Shown: in pieces, positions 22,362 to 33,985 of the stretch
Layout of the letters: each line of letters begins with the position of its first letter
Numbering within the stretch: position 1 is the stretch's first letter
Origin: Rhodocollybia butyracea
Lineage: Eukaryota > Basidiomycota > Agaricomycetes > Agaricales > Omphalotaceae
DNA: 64,000 nt
Direction: 5' to 3'
Assembly: GCA_015501585.1 (NCBI GenBank)
Contig: JADNRY010000210.1
Coordinates: 41,566-105,565 of the forward strand
Position numbers and translations under genes: made by a program
The notes under the pieces: generated by a model
Database searches by the model: none
What the model saw: only the letters and a program-made list of their open reading frames with translations
Told to the model about the DNA's origin: nothing

Positions 22362-22861
22362 TCAGTTAAAGAGAATTCCTAGACTGTTACAAAATTTCTG
22401 AAACTTGACAAGTGCAAGGTTCTTTGTGAGAAGATCTGCAACATTATCATCAGTAGGAACATAGAAGAGTTCTATTTCTTTTGATTTGATGCGTTCTCTG
22501 ATATAATGATATCGTATATCAATATGCTTGGTTCTTCTTTCTTGTACAGGATTAGATCCCAGAAAGATTGATCCTTGATTATCACCACATAAGGGCAATA
22601 CAGCTATAGTAATTCCAATCTCAGAAAAGAGAGACTTGAGACATTATCATCAGTAGGAACATAGAAGAGTTCTATTTCTTTTGATTTGATGCGTTCTCTG
22701 ATATAATGATATCGTATATCAATATGCTTGGTTCTTCTTTCTTGTACAGGATTAGATCCCAGAAAGATTGATCCTTGATTATCACCACATAAGGGCAATA
22801 CAGCTATAGTAATTCCAATCTCAGAAAAGAGAGACTTGAGCCACATAAGTTGTCTACACGG
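22362..22861 (-). pseudogene. Copia RNase H C-terminus with a 200-bp tandem duplication
   Basis: Encodes RQLMWLKSLFSEIGI, LCGDNQGSIFLGSNP, RRTKHIDIRYHYIRERI, FYVPTDDNVADLLTK and the C-terminal KFQKFCNSLGILFN, the standard end of Copia RNase H. An exact 200-bp tandem duplication (22441-22640 and 22641-22840) repeats the middle of this segment and breaks the frame. Confidence 0.8.
22441..22840. repeat. Exact 200-bp tandem duplication
   Basis: Two adjacent identical 200-bp units start with ACATTATCATCAGTAGGAAC and end with GAGACTTGAG. The homologous tail at 31.9-32.2 kb has a single unit, so the duplication is recent or an assembly artefact. Confidence 0.85.
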
Positions 22862-24587
22862 TGATAGGGCTAACTATGGGTAGGTGGGCAGAAGGCAAAA
22901 CAACACCAACACAAACACACAATCAGACTTTTGAGTTCTGGGGTAATTCAAGATTGATCAATGGACTCTATTGCACAAAATGCTCTATAGTCTCTGGGGT
23001 TCTCTTTGTACTTTAACTATTCCTTTCAAAACAAGACTCTGGACTTCAAAACTTTCAAACGAGACAAGACTGGGACTTTAACTTTCAATCAATCAACAAC
23101 AACAACAACAACAACAAGTGCAAGGTCTCTTTCTTTGTCTGTTCAAATGCAATCCAAGTTCATTCAAGTTCTGTCAGAAGCAAAAGCACTCTGAATAATT
23201 CTGTTCTTTCTTCTGCCAGAAGCACCCTATTACTACAAGCTTGACAGCAAGCCAGTTAACCTGGGGGGGGAGGGATGCCTGCTCTTTCTGGAGGTCTCCC
23301 CTTGATTATATACCCAAGGAAGCCAAGAGTATTGGTAAGGGGAGCATGTGCTCTGCATACGAGGCTGTATGGCATCATATGGTCAATTCTATTGTGAAAT
23401 TTTACATCAGACCCGGAAACGGTGAGCAGAGACCGCCCCATGAGGTCGTTTTACTCTATTCAGTTCCATTTCAGATCATAGATGTTCAATCTCGAGTTCT
23501 TGGTATGTTCTTTTTCATTCATTCTTGATTGTCAGTACTTACAGTGACTTATGACTGTAAGTAAGTGTGAACCAGTAGTCCACAGGTTCTATAAGTGAGG
23601 GAGGACTTGAAGAAGGATGTATCTCAGCTATTCTTGTTTCGATAATCGTCATCTGAGCCCTGCAACATCAAGTTTCATTCTAATCTTTGAAATACTGCTC
23701 CAAGGGGACAGATCTCAGTTCTATGCTGGAGCATCGGAAAACCACCCGGTATCGGGATGTCTTACCGTATTTCCAACTCGTATAAACTCGTTTCAAGGAT
23801 TCATAAAATTTCTAAGGTCTCTGACTGATGGGTATTGAAGTATGAGCATATCTATAGAAATATAGGTATGTCTCCTCCTAGTACCTACTCAAATCTCGTC
23901 TCTATGGTCGGGGGACACATGGAGTATAAGGCGGGAGGGCAGGGGACGTCGACGGGACCTGTTTGGACTCGGTTTGACCCCAACTCCTGTCCTGTATCAT
24001 CGTGCTATGCACTTATTTGAAAATGAGGCATTTATCCCAACAACTGATGTAACCATGTCTGGATACCGGTATTTCGATGCCGTCAGATGCCTATGCACTG
24101 CTTTCGTTCGTTCTAGTGCTTCAGGGTCTCTGGTACATTTTGTTTCGTGCCCCAGATTGCCCTTTTGCCTGTTCTAAGTTTTATACCCTTAGTAAGGTAT
24201 TATCATTCTGAGTAAGCATTTCCTATGGAAGGGAAAGCTTGTAATCGAGTGCTAACTAGTGAAACGATGTAAGAATCGTCCAAACGGTCTGCAACATCGA
24301 AGGTTTCATAGAAAACGGCCTCCTGGTGAGGTAGTTTCAAGTAAATCAATTATATCAAATTCAGAGTATGGGCCGAAATGGCCGATGTTTTGATATCAAT
24401 GTTAGGCCATCGTGCGCGTGAAGCGGTGGCAATACAGGCGTTGTAAGAGCTTGTCCGATTTGGGTTTCAGTGAACACAGCACTGGGAGAAGTCTGCCAAG
24501 TGGTATGAACACTACATATCATGCAAAGACTATCCAGTAGTGAGCTTTAAGTCTAGTTTTAGACTCAAAAAGTCTCGGGGCGTATCA
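22862..24587 (-). mobile_element. Solo LTR (long-LTR family), nested in Copia RNase H
   Basis: A 1,726-bp insert starting TGATAGGGCTAAC and ending GGGGCGTATCA, flanked by ACGG on both sides (22858-22861 and 24588-24591). Removing it rejoins ALSD with RQLMWLKSLF of RNase H. A TATA element (GTATATAATC, minus strand, about 23315) about 450 bp from the 3' end fits an LTR. It is related to the insert at 26986-28378; the first 250-300 bp (plus strand) share order and motifs such as AACATCAACACAAAC / AACACCAACACAAAC. Confidence 0.65.
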
Positions 24588-26985
24588 ACGGATCAGATAA
24601 AGCCATGTATTCTGCTTCAGTCGATGAAAGAGCAACTGTTTTCTGCTTGTGAGAAGTCCAGCAGATTGGACCTGTGGCAAGTTTGATAATCATCCCAGTA
24701 TGGGATTTTTGATCATCTGGATCTGACGCCCAGTCAGAATCACAATAGGCTAAGAAGCCATTGTCAGATCTACCATCAAAGACAAGTACATAAGTAGAAG
24801 TCCCAATTAAGTAGTGCACAATGTAAAGTGCTTTGGCCAGGTGGTCTGGGTTTGGATTCGCCGAATACTGTGAGAGTTTTATAACGGAATAAGCAATATC
24901 AGGTCGGGTGCCTAACATTAGATACAATAAAGATCCAATTATGCTTTGGAAGCATTGTCTTAGTTTGGCATCTAAACGACCAGTGTTTGCACAAGGAACC
25001 CAGGATGAAGGTAATGGGGTTGGGGTGGCTTTGGCGTTAGTCAATCCAAAATGTTCTATGACCTTTCAAAGATAAGGTTGTTGGTCAAGTGTTAAGACAC
25101 GTTTGGAAGGTTCCCGTGTAATTTGCATTCCAAGGAACTCAGTTGGTTCTCCTAGATCACAACATTCCCATAATTTCATAAACTCGTTTTTCTTTTTACG
25201 AACAAGATCTTTGTCCTTGCCAAGAAAGAGTGCATCATCAACATAGATGATGGCAGTTACGGTTTTGCCATTTGATTTAAAGACGTATACACCAGCATCT
25301 GAAGAGCAGCGCTTAAATCCCAATTTTCCCATGGAGGCGTTACATTCCTTCCACCAGGATAAGCTAGCTTGTTTCAGTCCGTATAATGCACGATGTAACC
25401 GCCATACTTTTGGTGTGCCTTCTTTAATGAAATCTTTAGGTTGTTCCATGTAGATCTCTTCATCTAGCTTGCCATATAGAAAAGCCTGTTTGACATCAAG
25501 AGCCTGGATTTCCCAGTCCTCTAATGCGGCTAAAGCTAGGAGAGTTCATACAGTTTCAAACCGGGCAACCAGTGAGAACAACTCATTATAATCCACACCT
25601 TCTACTTGTGAAAAACCTTTTGCTACGAGTCGGGCTTTATAGCGACTGTCAGATTTTTTAGTAAAAACCCATCAACAACGGATAGGTTTGCAACCTTTTG
25701 GTAGATCAACTACTTCGAAAACATTTTGTTTCTTCAAACCATTGATCTCATCTTTGCATGCTTGATCCCATTTCTTTCTTTCAGCAGATGGTAAATGACA
25801 ATATGATGTTGGAGAAATCCAATTATCAGGATTATTCCTAGCAGCTGCGTGTTTAGCAGGTATCATTTCACTGTCAAGATCTGTGATAAAAGATGATTCT
25901 TCTAGGGAATTGGAGATTGCTTGTGAAAGAAGGTATTTTTGTAATTCAACTCCCCTTCCTGAGCTAGTTTAGTCAGAAGTGCTTCCTCTTCTATGTCAGA
26001 ATCCGGAGTAGCGCCGGGAGGTGGCGGTGTGACCATACGGTCATCAGGATTCAATGGACATGGTGGTGGAACCGGTGGCGGAACCTGATCAGGAACTATA
26101 TTGTGAGCAGGCACAAGTCCACGTCTAGCATGTCCAAAGTGCTCAGCACGTTCTTCACCATCAGCTTGTCGGCTCCAAGTGCCAGGCATGGGTATCATGC
26201 CAGGGCGCAAGGGTGCACGGCATTCTCTAGTGGGGTTCACACGTTTCCATGCTTCAATGTCTTCGGGACGGTAGCTGAATGGATTGGGATTGGGAGCAGG
26301 TGGTGAAGGGTGTCTTGCTTGAGGTGGAGGGTGGGTGATTGAGATGGTACCAGAGGATTGGGATTTGGGGCATCATCATCACCAGGCAGATCTGGATCTG
26401 GGCCAGCTGGTGGACTGTGCGGTCCATTATCCGGTTCAGTAAACGGTTGTGGTTGATCTTCCGGGAATTCCGGATCAAATGGAATGTCTGCACCATTACC
26501 ATTTGAAGGTTGCAAAGGTTTCACAGGCGTGGGGGCAACAGGTATAGCGGGTTTTACTCCAGAATCAGATTCGGATTTGCACCGTGGAAACCATTTTTCA
26601 TAGAAAGTTGCTTGTGCAGCATGCACTATGGAGTTATTGCTACGCATGAATAGATATCCTTTGCTTCCTTGGTCATATCCAATGAAAGTCATCGCTTCAG
26701 AGTGTGGAGATTGTTTATTTTTTCGCTTGTCAATAGGAATAAAGACATAAGCGCCACAGCCAAAGGTTCTGAAGTACGAGACATCAGGTTTCTTTTTGAG
26801 AAAACCTTCAATTGGTGTCTTCCAGTTCAATCGACGGATTGGTGTGCGGTTGTACACATGTACTCCTGTGGAATATGAAAATTGCCACCAGGACTCCGGG
26901 CAGCATGCATGGTGTCGCATGGCTTCGGATTTTTCCATGAGTGTACGGTTGATACATTCCGCTCTACCATTCTGTTGATGAACAT
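24588..26985 (-). pseudogene. Copia integrase C-terminus, reverse transcriptase and RNase H
   Basis: Minus-strand blocks, right to left: the end of the integrase core HQQNGRAECINRTLMEKSEA with the catalytic Glu; a Pro-rich linker; RT beginning KKWDQACKDEINGLKKQNVF, with LDVKQAFLYGKLDEEIYMEQ, LYGLKQASLSWW and the YVDD active site in AIIYVDDALFLGK (about 25225); RNase H with GSLLYLMLGTRPDIAYSV, AYCDSDWASD and LSSTEAEYMALSD. In-frame TGA codons interrupt it after GNV, IRC, ETV and QQPYL, each preceding residues that make sense as a continuation. A frameshift lies near 25900. Replication by this copy is impossible. Confidence 0.85.
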
Positions 26986-28378
26986 TGAGAGGGCGTTACT
27001 GTGGCTAAGCGGAAAGTGTGAGAAACAGCCAATAAATAGCCAAAACATCAACACAAACCACTAAAATACAATAAAGACTTCTAAGTTCAGAGGGGGGATG
27101 TGAAATTACAAAGAGTTGAACTTTGAAATGATAAGTGAATGCAGGAACTAAGGTAAAAGGGGGGGAGAGGCGGAAGGCTATATAATACAAGAAAGCACTG
27201 ACCAGAGGTTGTCTACCCAGACAGAGCTCTGACTGCAGCCTAACTACAATACTTTACTGGATTGAACTTTACTAAACTTGAAACAAAACAAACAAAACTA
27301 ATAATACAACTGTGTGAAGTGAGGAGGAGATCCCTGCCTCTAATGTGAGGGGGAATCCAAACCTTGGGATCAACTATCAATCTGGGCTACATTATATAGA
27401 GCAGGAGCGCGGCTGTGTAGTGTGCACAGACCACTTAAGGGTGTGTAAAACCGCTCTCTAGCTTCTAACGAGCCGAGTTTCATGTTTCTATTATATTTCA
27501 ATTCAAATTTCAAATCAACACTCCGAAATTGGAGATTATCACTCTTCCCTGCACTTGGGAAGGGACAACAAGTTTCTATAAATGCTTGTACTCGGTTATA
27601 GCAATGCTAGAGGGTCTAGGGACACTGTCCTATCTCGAAAGTACCACAGAGGATGCAGGGGAACGGCGGTTTTAGCTCATGTTCGGCTTTAACAAATAGT
27701 GACCTAATTTCGGAGTTATAGCAAGATCTCCGTATTTCAACCACTTCCGGACATCGGCACGACTCGGGACTTCGGATTTGGACTCTCTAGTATATCTATT
27801 GAGCTCTCCAAATGCCGCCGCGATCATATTTCGCATGCGTGACACCTTTCTAAGGAGGTTCTCTTCTAATCCAATAGTATAAGTAGTAATGGATACAGCC
27901 TTCATAACTCGTGAAGTGGTGCTGCACAAATGATACAAATATTACTGGGAGTGCTTCTAGTGTATTTCGATTGAATAGACCTCAGGGAACCAGATATACA
28001 TAACAAACTCCTTTTCTTTCAGAGTTGTCAAGCAGGGGATGAATTAACATATAGTGAGAAGTGCATATATCACAACTCTGAGCAAATAGAGGTTGGAGGA
28101 GTTTGTATTACATTGGATTCAAGCAAAACACATTGATACACAAGGTCCAGACCATAGTCTCTTTGCATGCTTTATCAGGTGGAGCACTGCATACTGATCA
28201 ATCCTTCTGGATATGTGAATTGTAGAGACAAGACAGATACATATGAGACTACAGGTCATGAGGGTGGGTTTCAGTAACTAGAGATCATGGGTAGCACTCC
28301 CAATGACTTCCAGATACTATGTACACTGCAGAAATGCCAAAAACAGTATTCTAGGGCCAAAGGGTTTTGGGCGTATCA
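26986..28378 (-). mobile_element. Solo LTR (long-LTR family), nested in Copia integrase
   Basis: A 1,393-bp insert, TGAGAGGGCGTTAC to TTTTGGGCGTATCA, flanked by ACAT on both sides (26982-26985 and 28379-28382). Removing it restores EPYVHQQNGRAE in the integrase. A minus-strand TATA element (CTATATAATG, about 27403) lies about 420 bp from its 3' end, the same layout as the insert at 22862-24587. A short minus-strand frame (27672-27938) inside it has no recognised domain. Confidence 0.65.
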
Positions 28379-28382
28379 ACAT

Positions 28383-29316
28383 AAGGTTCGGACATTTGAA
28401 TATCAATACCCTCAGACTTGAGAAAGGAAATAAATTCCTTTGAGATAAGTTCTCCCCCTCAATCTATGCGGAAACGCACAAGTTTGCGTCCAGTTTGTTT
28501 TTCAGCCCAAGATTTGAAATCCTTGAAGGCTTGAAACGCTTCTGATTTTTGTCGCAGCATGATCAAAGTAGCATGAGAAGAGCAATCATCCAGCAGAGTG
28601 ATCACAAATTTAAATTTATGATAAGATACGGTTGGAATTTCAACTAAATCTGCGTGAATTAAATCCATAGGATTGGGTGCTCATTTCTCGGACTTAGGAT
28701 ATGCTTTGGAGGCAGCTTTTCCAAGCGCGCAACCTTTGCATGGAGATTCTTTATCTGGTATCAACAACTTAGGTAGTCCATTGACATTTCCAGGAGCATT
28801 GCATAATATGACATCACCGGGATGTGCAAAACGGTTATGCCAGGTGTTAAAATCATTAGGAGATGATATCATGCCTATTTCAGATTTCACTACATCAGCC
28901 TTTAGCCAGTGAATATTATCCCTGTCGTTATTGGGATATAAGGTCATGATTATTGAGTCATCATCTGTCTTACGAATAACTGATTTTTCAATGTTAATAG
29001 TTGTGTAACAACCCTGTCGATTTAATAAACCAACAGATAGAAGTCGGTGTGTGCAATGCGATTGGTAAAACACTGGGTGTAACTTAGTCTTGAGGATTTT
29101 TCCTTTGCCGTTGTCATGCCTTATGTAGACTGTTCCAGCACCTTCAATAAAGGTTGACGTTTGTTTGTCAGCAGTCTGGACAGGTATCAGATGTGTGAAT
29201 TTTTTTATAAGACACAAAGTCTTGCCGATAAGGGGTAAAATATCCAGATGCACCGGAATCAAGCAGCCATGTGTTAAATATCTGACTAAGGTTCTTATTC
29301 GCACCATGCACATCAT
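28383..29316 (-). pseudogene. Copia protease end and integrase N-terminal part
   Basis: Contains the GAG-pre-integrase region and zinc-binding motif: WHNRFAHPGDVILCN followed by CKGCALGK (H, H, C-x2-C). The integrase core follows: MDLIHADLVEIPT with the first catalytic Asp, ITLLDDCSSHATLIMLRQK, and LVRFRID-GGEL with the second Asp. Two TGA codons (28681-28683 after SEK, and 28459-28461 after FRID) sit where Arg codons are expected. The core is cut at 28378 by a solo LTR. Confidence 0.8.
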
Positions 29317-30589
29317 TAGAAACCATTTTATTTAATTTACCCTCACTAGGAGGTACAGAGTTCAAGAAGCGTGGAGAATGTGATACATAAGGTCCATTTG
29401 GACCGTTCAATATTCCAGCCATATTATTGAACATCTGTTGTAATGAGTGCAATTGGTCAGTGAATTTTTCCTTAAAACTATTAAGGGAAGCTTGCCAGAA
29501 AATAAGGCGCTCGTCTCCAGAGCCATACATTTCCTTGTAATTGTTGATGTCTATGTCGACTTTGGTCTGAGGCCAGAGGTGATCAGAGAGATCAACCTCT
29601 ACTTCCTCAATCTTCATCCTGTCAAGGACGGAGTCGTGGGAGGCTTCACGGAGGAAGCTGTCGTTGATGCGCGAGGCAAGGCATGTGGCGAAATTAGAGA
29701 CATTGGAAGTCTCCACTTCAGCCAATTCATGAGCCTTTTCTTTGCCTTTTCCTCCTTTCTTTCCACGGCGTGTCTTTTTGTCTTTGTTGGAAGAAGAGGA
29801 CGAGTCATTAGAAGGTTTGCTTGCCGGGTAAGGCGCTCTCTTCTTGGTGTCTTTCTTCTTTTTCTGATCATTCCAAGAAGACTTGGAGTCAGATTGATGT
29901 TTGATGCCGGAGATGCGGGCCACAAGTGAGGTAGCATTGGATTGGCGGCGGCGGTACTTGTCCTGAATAATCGGCATGATGTTGGACAGAGTAAGAAGAC
30001 TAGCATCTCGAGAAAGAATTGTCATCGCAAGACTATCCCATTGAGTAGGTAAGGCAGCCAAGAGAATCATAGCTTTTACCGGTTCGGGAAGAATGAGACC
30101 AGATCCATCAAGGCGAGAGAAGGTGGAAGTTAGTGAAGCCAAGGCTAGGGTAGGATTGGCTCTTCCATCGATTTGGAAGTTAATGGCCTCTTTAAAGATG
30201 CCAAAAGTGCCAGCGGAGCCGGGTTTGCTGTAGATCTTTTTGATTTCAGCCCAGGTTTCATATGCTTCATCCTTCAGAACTGTAGCTCTGATGTTGTCAG
30301 GAAGTCGGAGGGCAATTAAGCCCATGGCTTGGTCATCAAGGTTGTCCCAGTCGTCAATCTCTTTCTGTCGCTTGGCAGTGGTGGTTTCTATATCTTCACC
30401 AGACTTGTAAGTCTTTGCGGCAATTTTGTCAGCAGTGGGTTTGCGAAAGGTTTGTAGGGGACGAATTGATCGGCCACTAACAACAGACCAACAACGAGAG
30501 GCTCTAAGGAGTGCTGTCATTGAACTGGACCAGGAGGGGTAGTTAGCCCCATTGAGGAGAGGAACACTAGAGAGGTTTGAGAGAGACAT
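29168..30589 (-). CDS. Copia Gag and protease, open frame
   Basis: The ATG at 30589-30587 opens MSLSNLSSVPLLNGANYPSW, the typical start of fungal Copia Gag, followed by the helical capsid region (QAMGLIALRLPDNIRATVL, AYETWAEIKKIYSKPG, LILPEPVKAMILLAALPTQW). A Lys-rich segment (KDKKTRRGKKGGKGKEK) replaces the usual CCHC knuckle. The protease signature is TWLLDSGASGYFT (Asp of D-S/T-G) near the end. The frame ends at 29168 and coding shifts into the next frame at about 29190. The start at 30589 is preferred over the longer upstream frame because it begins the conserved Gag N-terminus. Confidence 0.8.
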   Translation of the reverse strand: MSLSNLSSVPLLNGANYPSWSSSMTALLRASRCWSVVSGRSIRPLQTFRKPTADKIAAKTYKSGEDIETTTAKRQKEIDDWDNLDDQAMGLIALRLPDNIRATVLKDEAYETWAEIKKIYSKPGSAGTFGIFKEAINFQIDGRANPTLALASLTSTFSRLDGSGLILPEPVKAMILLAALPTQWDSLAMTILSRDASLLTLSNIMPIIQDKYRRRQSNATSLVARISGIKHQSDSKSSWNDQKKKKDTKKRAPYPASKPSNDSSSSSNKDKKTRRGKKGGKGKEKAHELAEVETSNVSNFATCLASRINDSFLREASHDSVLDRMKIEEVEVDLSDHLWPQTKVDIDINNYKEMYGSGDERLIFWQASLNSFKEKFTDQLHSLQQMFNNMAGILNGPNGPYVSHSPRFLNSVPPSEGKLNKMVSNDVHGANKNLSQIFNTWLLDSGASGYFTPYRQDFVSYKKIHTSDTCPDC

Positions 30590-30650
30590 GTTTTGATAAG
30601 GTTCTAGAAAAAGTAGAGCAACAGTCGGTGACGTGCTTCCACAAGTTATG

Positions 30651-31303
30651 AACACAGATCACAACAACAAAGTCGGAAACCCGTGACAAGTGTTTTCAGT
30701 GTTGATTGCATATAATTATCCATCCATTTTCCATCCACTGATCCGATCATTCCAATTCGGACTCAGTCACTTAAGTTGATCGGAACACAAATAGGGTAAC
30801 TGAATGCCAAGAATATGCGTTTAGTCAACAGTATCCCTTCAGCATGTGAAGAACTTAAGGCAAGCAGGAGGTAGGTAATATGTATGTACAATTATTCTAT
30901 GAAGGCCAAGAACCCAATGATTGTTCGCAGTTTGCCAGCGGATGCACATGAACGCTTTTATGGCTATTATAGCGGTGACCCCAAGTCTACCTGGCAGGGA
31001 ATAAAACCCTAAAGGGAATGCCATTACATCAAAGCCCTTAAACAGTTCGTTCGATCATTGGGTGCCTATGTAAATACATGTGTGTGTCAGTGTGCAAAGT
31101 CATGTATATTTTTTGAACAATGCAGGAATGGAGAGAGATGCGATCCATGAATGTTACCATGTACCATGACCAGCTATGCACAACATGTGAACTTCGTACA
31201 CTCCAGGAATGAGCATTGGATGTTCATTGAACACTGTCTAACCAAGTGCAGTAAGCACAATAGAGGGCACAACATGTGTTGAAGCGATCCGGGGCCCATA
31301 ACC
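30651..31303. other. Sequence upstream of Copia gag, no 5' LTR found
   Basis: This is where the Copia 5' LTR should lie, but no match to the 3' LTR is visible. No gene recognised. Confidence 0.5.
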
Positions 31304-32458
31304 TGTAGAAACAGCGGTCAGTCAACACAAGGTCGACAGCATACTCACCTGAGAGTGTAAGGATGTTACTGGAGATAGAAGAGTGCTTGTTGAGAGCAGA
31401 ACAAGTGTCCAGACGAATAGTAGGATTATTGGTTATTGTTACAGGAAAATATCTACAGTATTTATACTACAGAATATAATAAACCTATAACAATGTATGA
31501 GTCTACTTGAGTCGTACTGCTAAACATAGTGCATATACATGTGCATAATATACCCTAGAAGATGGAGTCTGTATGGTAATTCTATAGGTATTGTTCATAG
31601 GTACTGCAAGGCAGCGTACAAGCTATGTATCATAAGACTAATAGTGAATGGCATAATTGACTACATCTATACGAACCTGCGTAGAGGCTGCGTCTAGTGT
31701 TTGAGGGTGAGTTTCAACATAGCATATATCGACAGTTCATCGATCATATAGTGATTAGATACGACTCATAAGCGGTAATCTAGTTTCAACACTCCCCCTC
31801 GCTAAGAATTGTAGCTAAGAAGTATAATTTTTATTGACTTTAAACGGCATTATAGTTTATAGACATATTGCACAGTCTATGACGAATCAGTTAAAGAGAA
31901 TTCCTAGACTGTTACAAAATTTCTGAAACTTGACAAGTGCAAGGTCCTTTGTGAGAAGATCTGCAACATTATCATCAGTAGGAACATAGAAGAGTTCTAT
32001 TTCTTTTGATTTGATGCGTTCTCTGATATAATGATATCGTATATCAATATGCTTGGTTCTTCTTTCTTGTACAGGATTAGATCCCAGAAAGATTGATCCT
32101 TGATTATCACCACATAAGGGCAATACAGCTATAGTAATTCCAATCTCAGAAAAGAGAGACTTGAGCCACATAAGTTGTCTACACGGTGATAGGGCTAACT
32201 ATGGGTAGGTGGGCAGAAGGCAAAACAACACCAACACAAACACACAATCAGACTTTTGAGTTCTGGGGTAATTCAAGATTGATCAATGGACTCTATTGCA
32301 CAAAATGCTCTATAGTCTCTGGGGTTCTCTTTGTACTTTAACTATTCCTTTCAAAACAAGACTCTGGACTTCAAAACTTTCAAACAAGACAAGACTGGGA
32401 CTTTAACTTTCAATCAATCAACAACAACAACAACAACAACAAGTGCAAGGTCTCTTTC
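31304..32458 (-). mobile_element. Duplicated Copia tail carrying the same nested insertion
   Basis: Near-identical to 21752-23133: a 488-bp LTR (31304-31791), purine tract, RNase H C-terminus (31887-32171, with one copy of the segment that is duplicated in the other tail), and then, at the same ACGG site, the first 272 bp of the solo LTR beginning TGATAGGGC (32187-32458). Homology stops after CTCTTTC. Because both copies share the nested insertion point, the composite was copied after the nesting event. Confidence 0.85.
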
Positions 32459-33539
32459 CTTCCTGCACCCACAGGTATACACTTTAATAGGTGACTTCAT
32501 TGTTCTACTAAAACGCTACACCTGCAGCGGGTTGTGGGCAATTTCTGGCAATGTACTGAGTTTGACAGTTGACTTCAGGAACTTGTATCTTTTTCCCCTG
32601 TCTACAACTTTCCAGGCTCCACTTTGATGACATGTCTCTCTGAGTATACATATAAATCATCCTATGTCCTAGCACTGCTCAGCAGCATCAGCACATACAT
32701 TTGATTGTATCCTATAGTCCTACTGCAGCTTACTTAATACTGACCCTCAAATTTTTCATGAAAATTTTGCTTCACTAACTTCTAAGTACATAAGTAGTCT
32801 GGCCAGACCTAGCTCAAATAGCCTAGGCTGCCCAACGGCTCTGGCCCTAGCTCTCACATGACTTGATAAGTGAGACAAAGTAGGAAAAAATCAAGAATTT
32901 TCAAGTTGATTTCAAGGGTAATAACACTGAACAGAGAAGGGCAAGTTGGCAACTACCACTGCTGTCTTGCCACTGACTTTAGAGCTGCTCTCAGTGAATC
33001 TGCACCAGCGTCACACTGTCACATTGCAAATCAACTCAGGTGTTGGAACAACCTGTGCTGCAGATAAAAGTAAGCCTCCAAGTATGAGAAATGATGTTCA
33101 TCCCATGTGTAGACCTACTCAGTATAATATCCCAGGAACACATAGAGTGCAACAACTTGTATATTGATAAAGACTGTACCTGTAGAACTACTCAGTATAA
33201 TATCTATTTGCTTTTTTGTCTATTTCCATTCTTTATTTCCTGCCCTCTGTTTCCTTCCTTTCTTCTCTACTCTCTCCTTCTTGATCTTCGCTCATTTCAT
33301 GAAGCCCTTTAGGAGCGCCACGTCCTGGCACTTCACAGGCATCAGAAAGATACCCGGAGAACAAAGGGGACGATGGTGGTCTGGAGAATTGCATAGTCAA
33401 TAATCCCTAGATAAAATCTAAAACCAGCCAGTCGCAAGGTCTAGTATTTGGTCCCGATGATGTACTGCGCTGACCGACAAGTCGCTAGAACCAAATATCA
33501 ATCAACAAAAAAAATCCGGGTTGAATATAAATAAGTAAT
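32459..33539. other. No gene recognised
   Basis: Short ORFs only. A short run is repeated at 33117-33132 and 33190-33205 (CTACTCAGTATAATATC). Confidence 0.35.
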
Positions 33540-33985
33540 GGGCACTTCATGTGAACAAATACCTGAAAAAACCAACTTGAACCAACCCCCAGATCTGGAA
33601 ACGCCCTAACCACACTAACATCTCCTCTCACAGCGAGATAATTCCAGACAAACGGCGCACTTGCCAAAGCCATGACACAACTGTAAAGTAAAAAGAATAA
33701 ATATGCACCCAGGAACACGTCGAGTGCAACAACTGGGGTGCTTCTTCGTAACAAGTTAAATATGCAAGCTCGGATGAGAGATAAGATGTGAAAATAATGG
33801 ATCAAAGAAGATTGAGGAAAAATAAACGATGGGATCAAGCATTACCCGCATACATGATACTTATCCCAAAGTCAAACATGGTGGCGGGACTTCTATTATC
33901 CAAGCCGAACTGGTTACTGCATGGATCCACAACACCATGGAGGGTAAGTGAGGACTCAGGAGGTGTTTTCACCAGCAAATGCAAT
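33540..33985 (-). pseudogene. Fragment of an unknown membrane-protein gene
   Basis: Minus-strand exon-like blocks: GVVDPCSNQFGLDNRSPATM and FDFGISIMYAG end at a GTAATG donor near 33845. After a CCCAG acceptor comes VVALDVFLGAYLFFLLYSC, then MALASAPFVWNYLAVRGD and VSVVRAFPDLG, with one strongly hydrophobic helix. The inferred intron of about 110 nt keeps the frame. No start or stop is defined and the family is not recognised. Confidence 0.4.

Larger units (their letters stand above)
21752..30650 (-). mobile_element. Copia-type LTR retrotransposon, 5'-truncated and decayed
   Basis: Read on the minus strand the element runs gag (30.59 kb), protease, integrase, reverse transcriptase, RNase H, polypurine tract, 3' LTR (21.75-22.27 kb), which is Copia order. 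Two solo LTRs of another family are nested inside it, at 22862-24587 in RNase H and 26986-28378 in integrase, each with a 4-bp target duplication. I find no 5' LTR matching the 3' LTR to the right of gag. All six premature in-frame stops I scored are TGA. The element is dead. Confidence 0.85.

Noticed and set aside
30640..30660. Copia primer-binding site next to gag
   Set aside because: GTTATGAAC resembles part of an initiator tRNA anticodon arm, but it is on the wrong strand for a minus-oriented element and no LTR abuts it.
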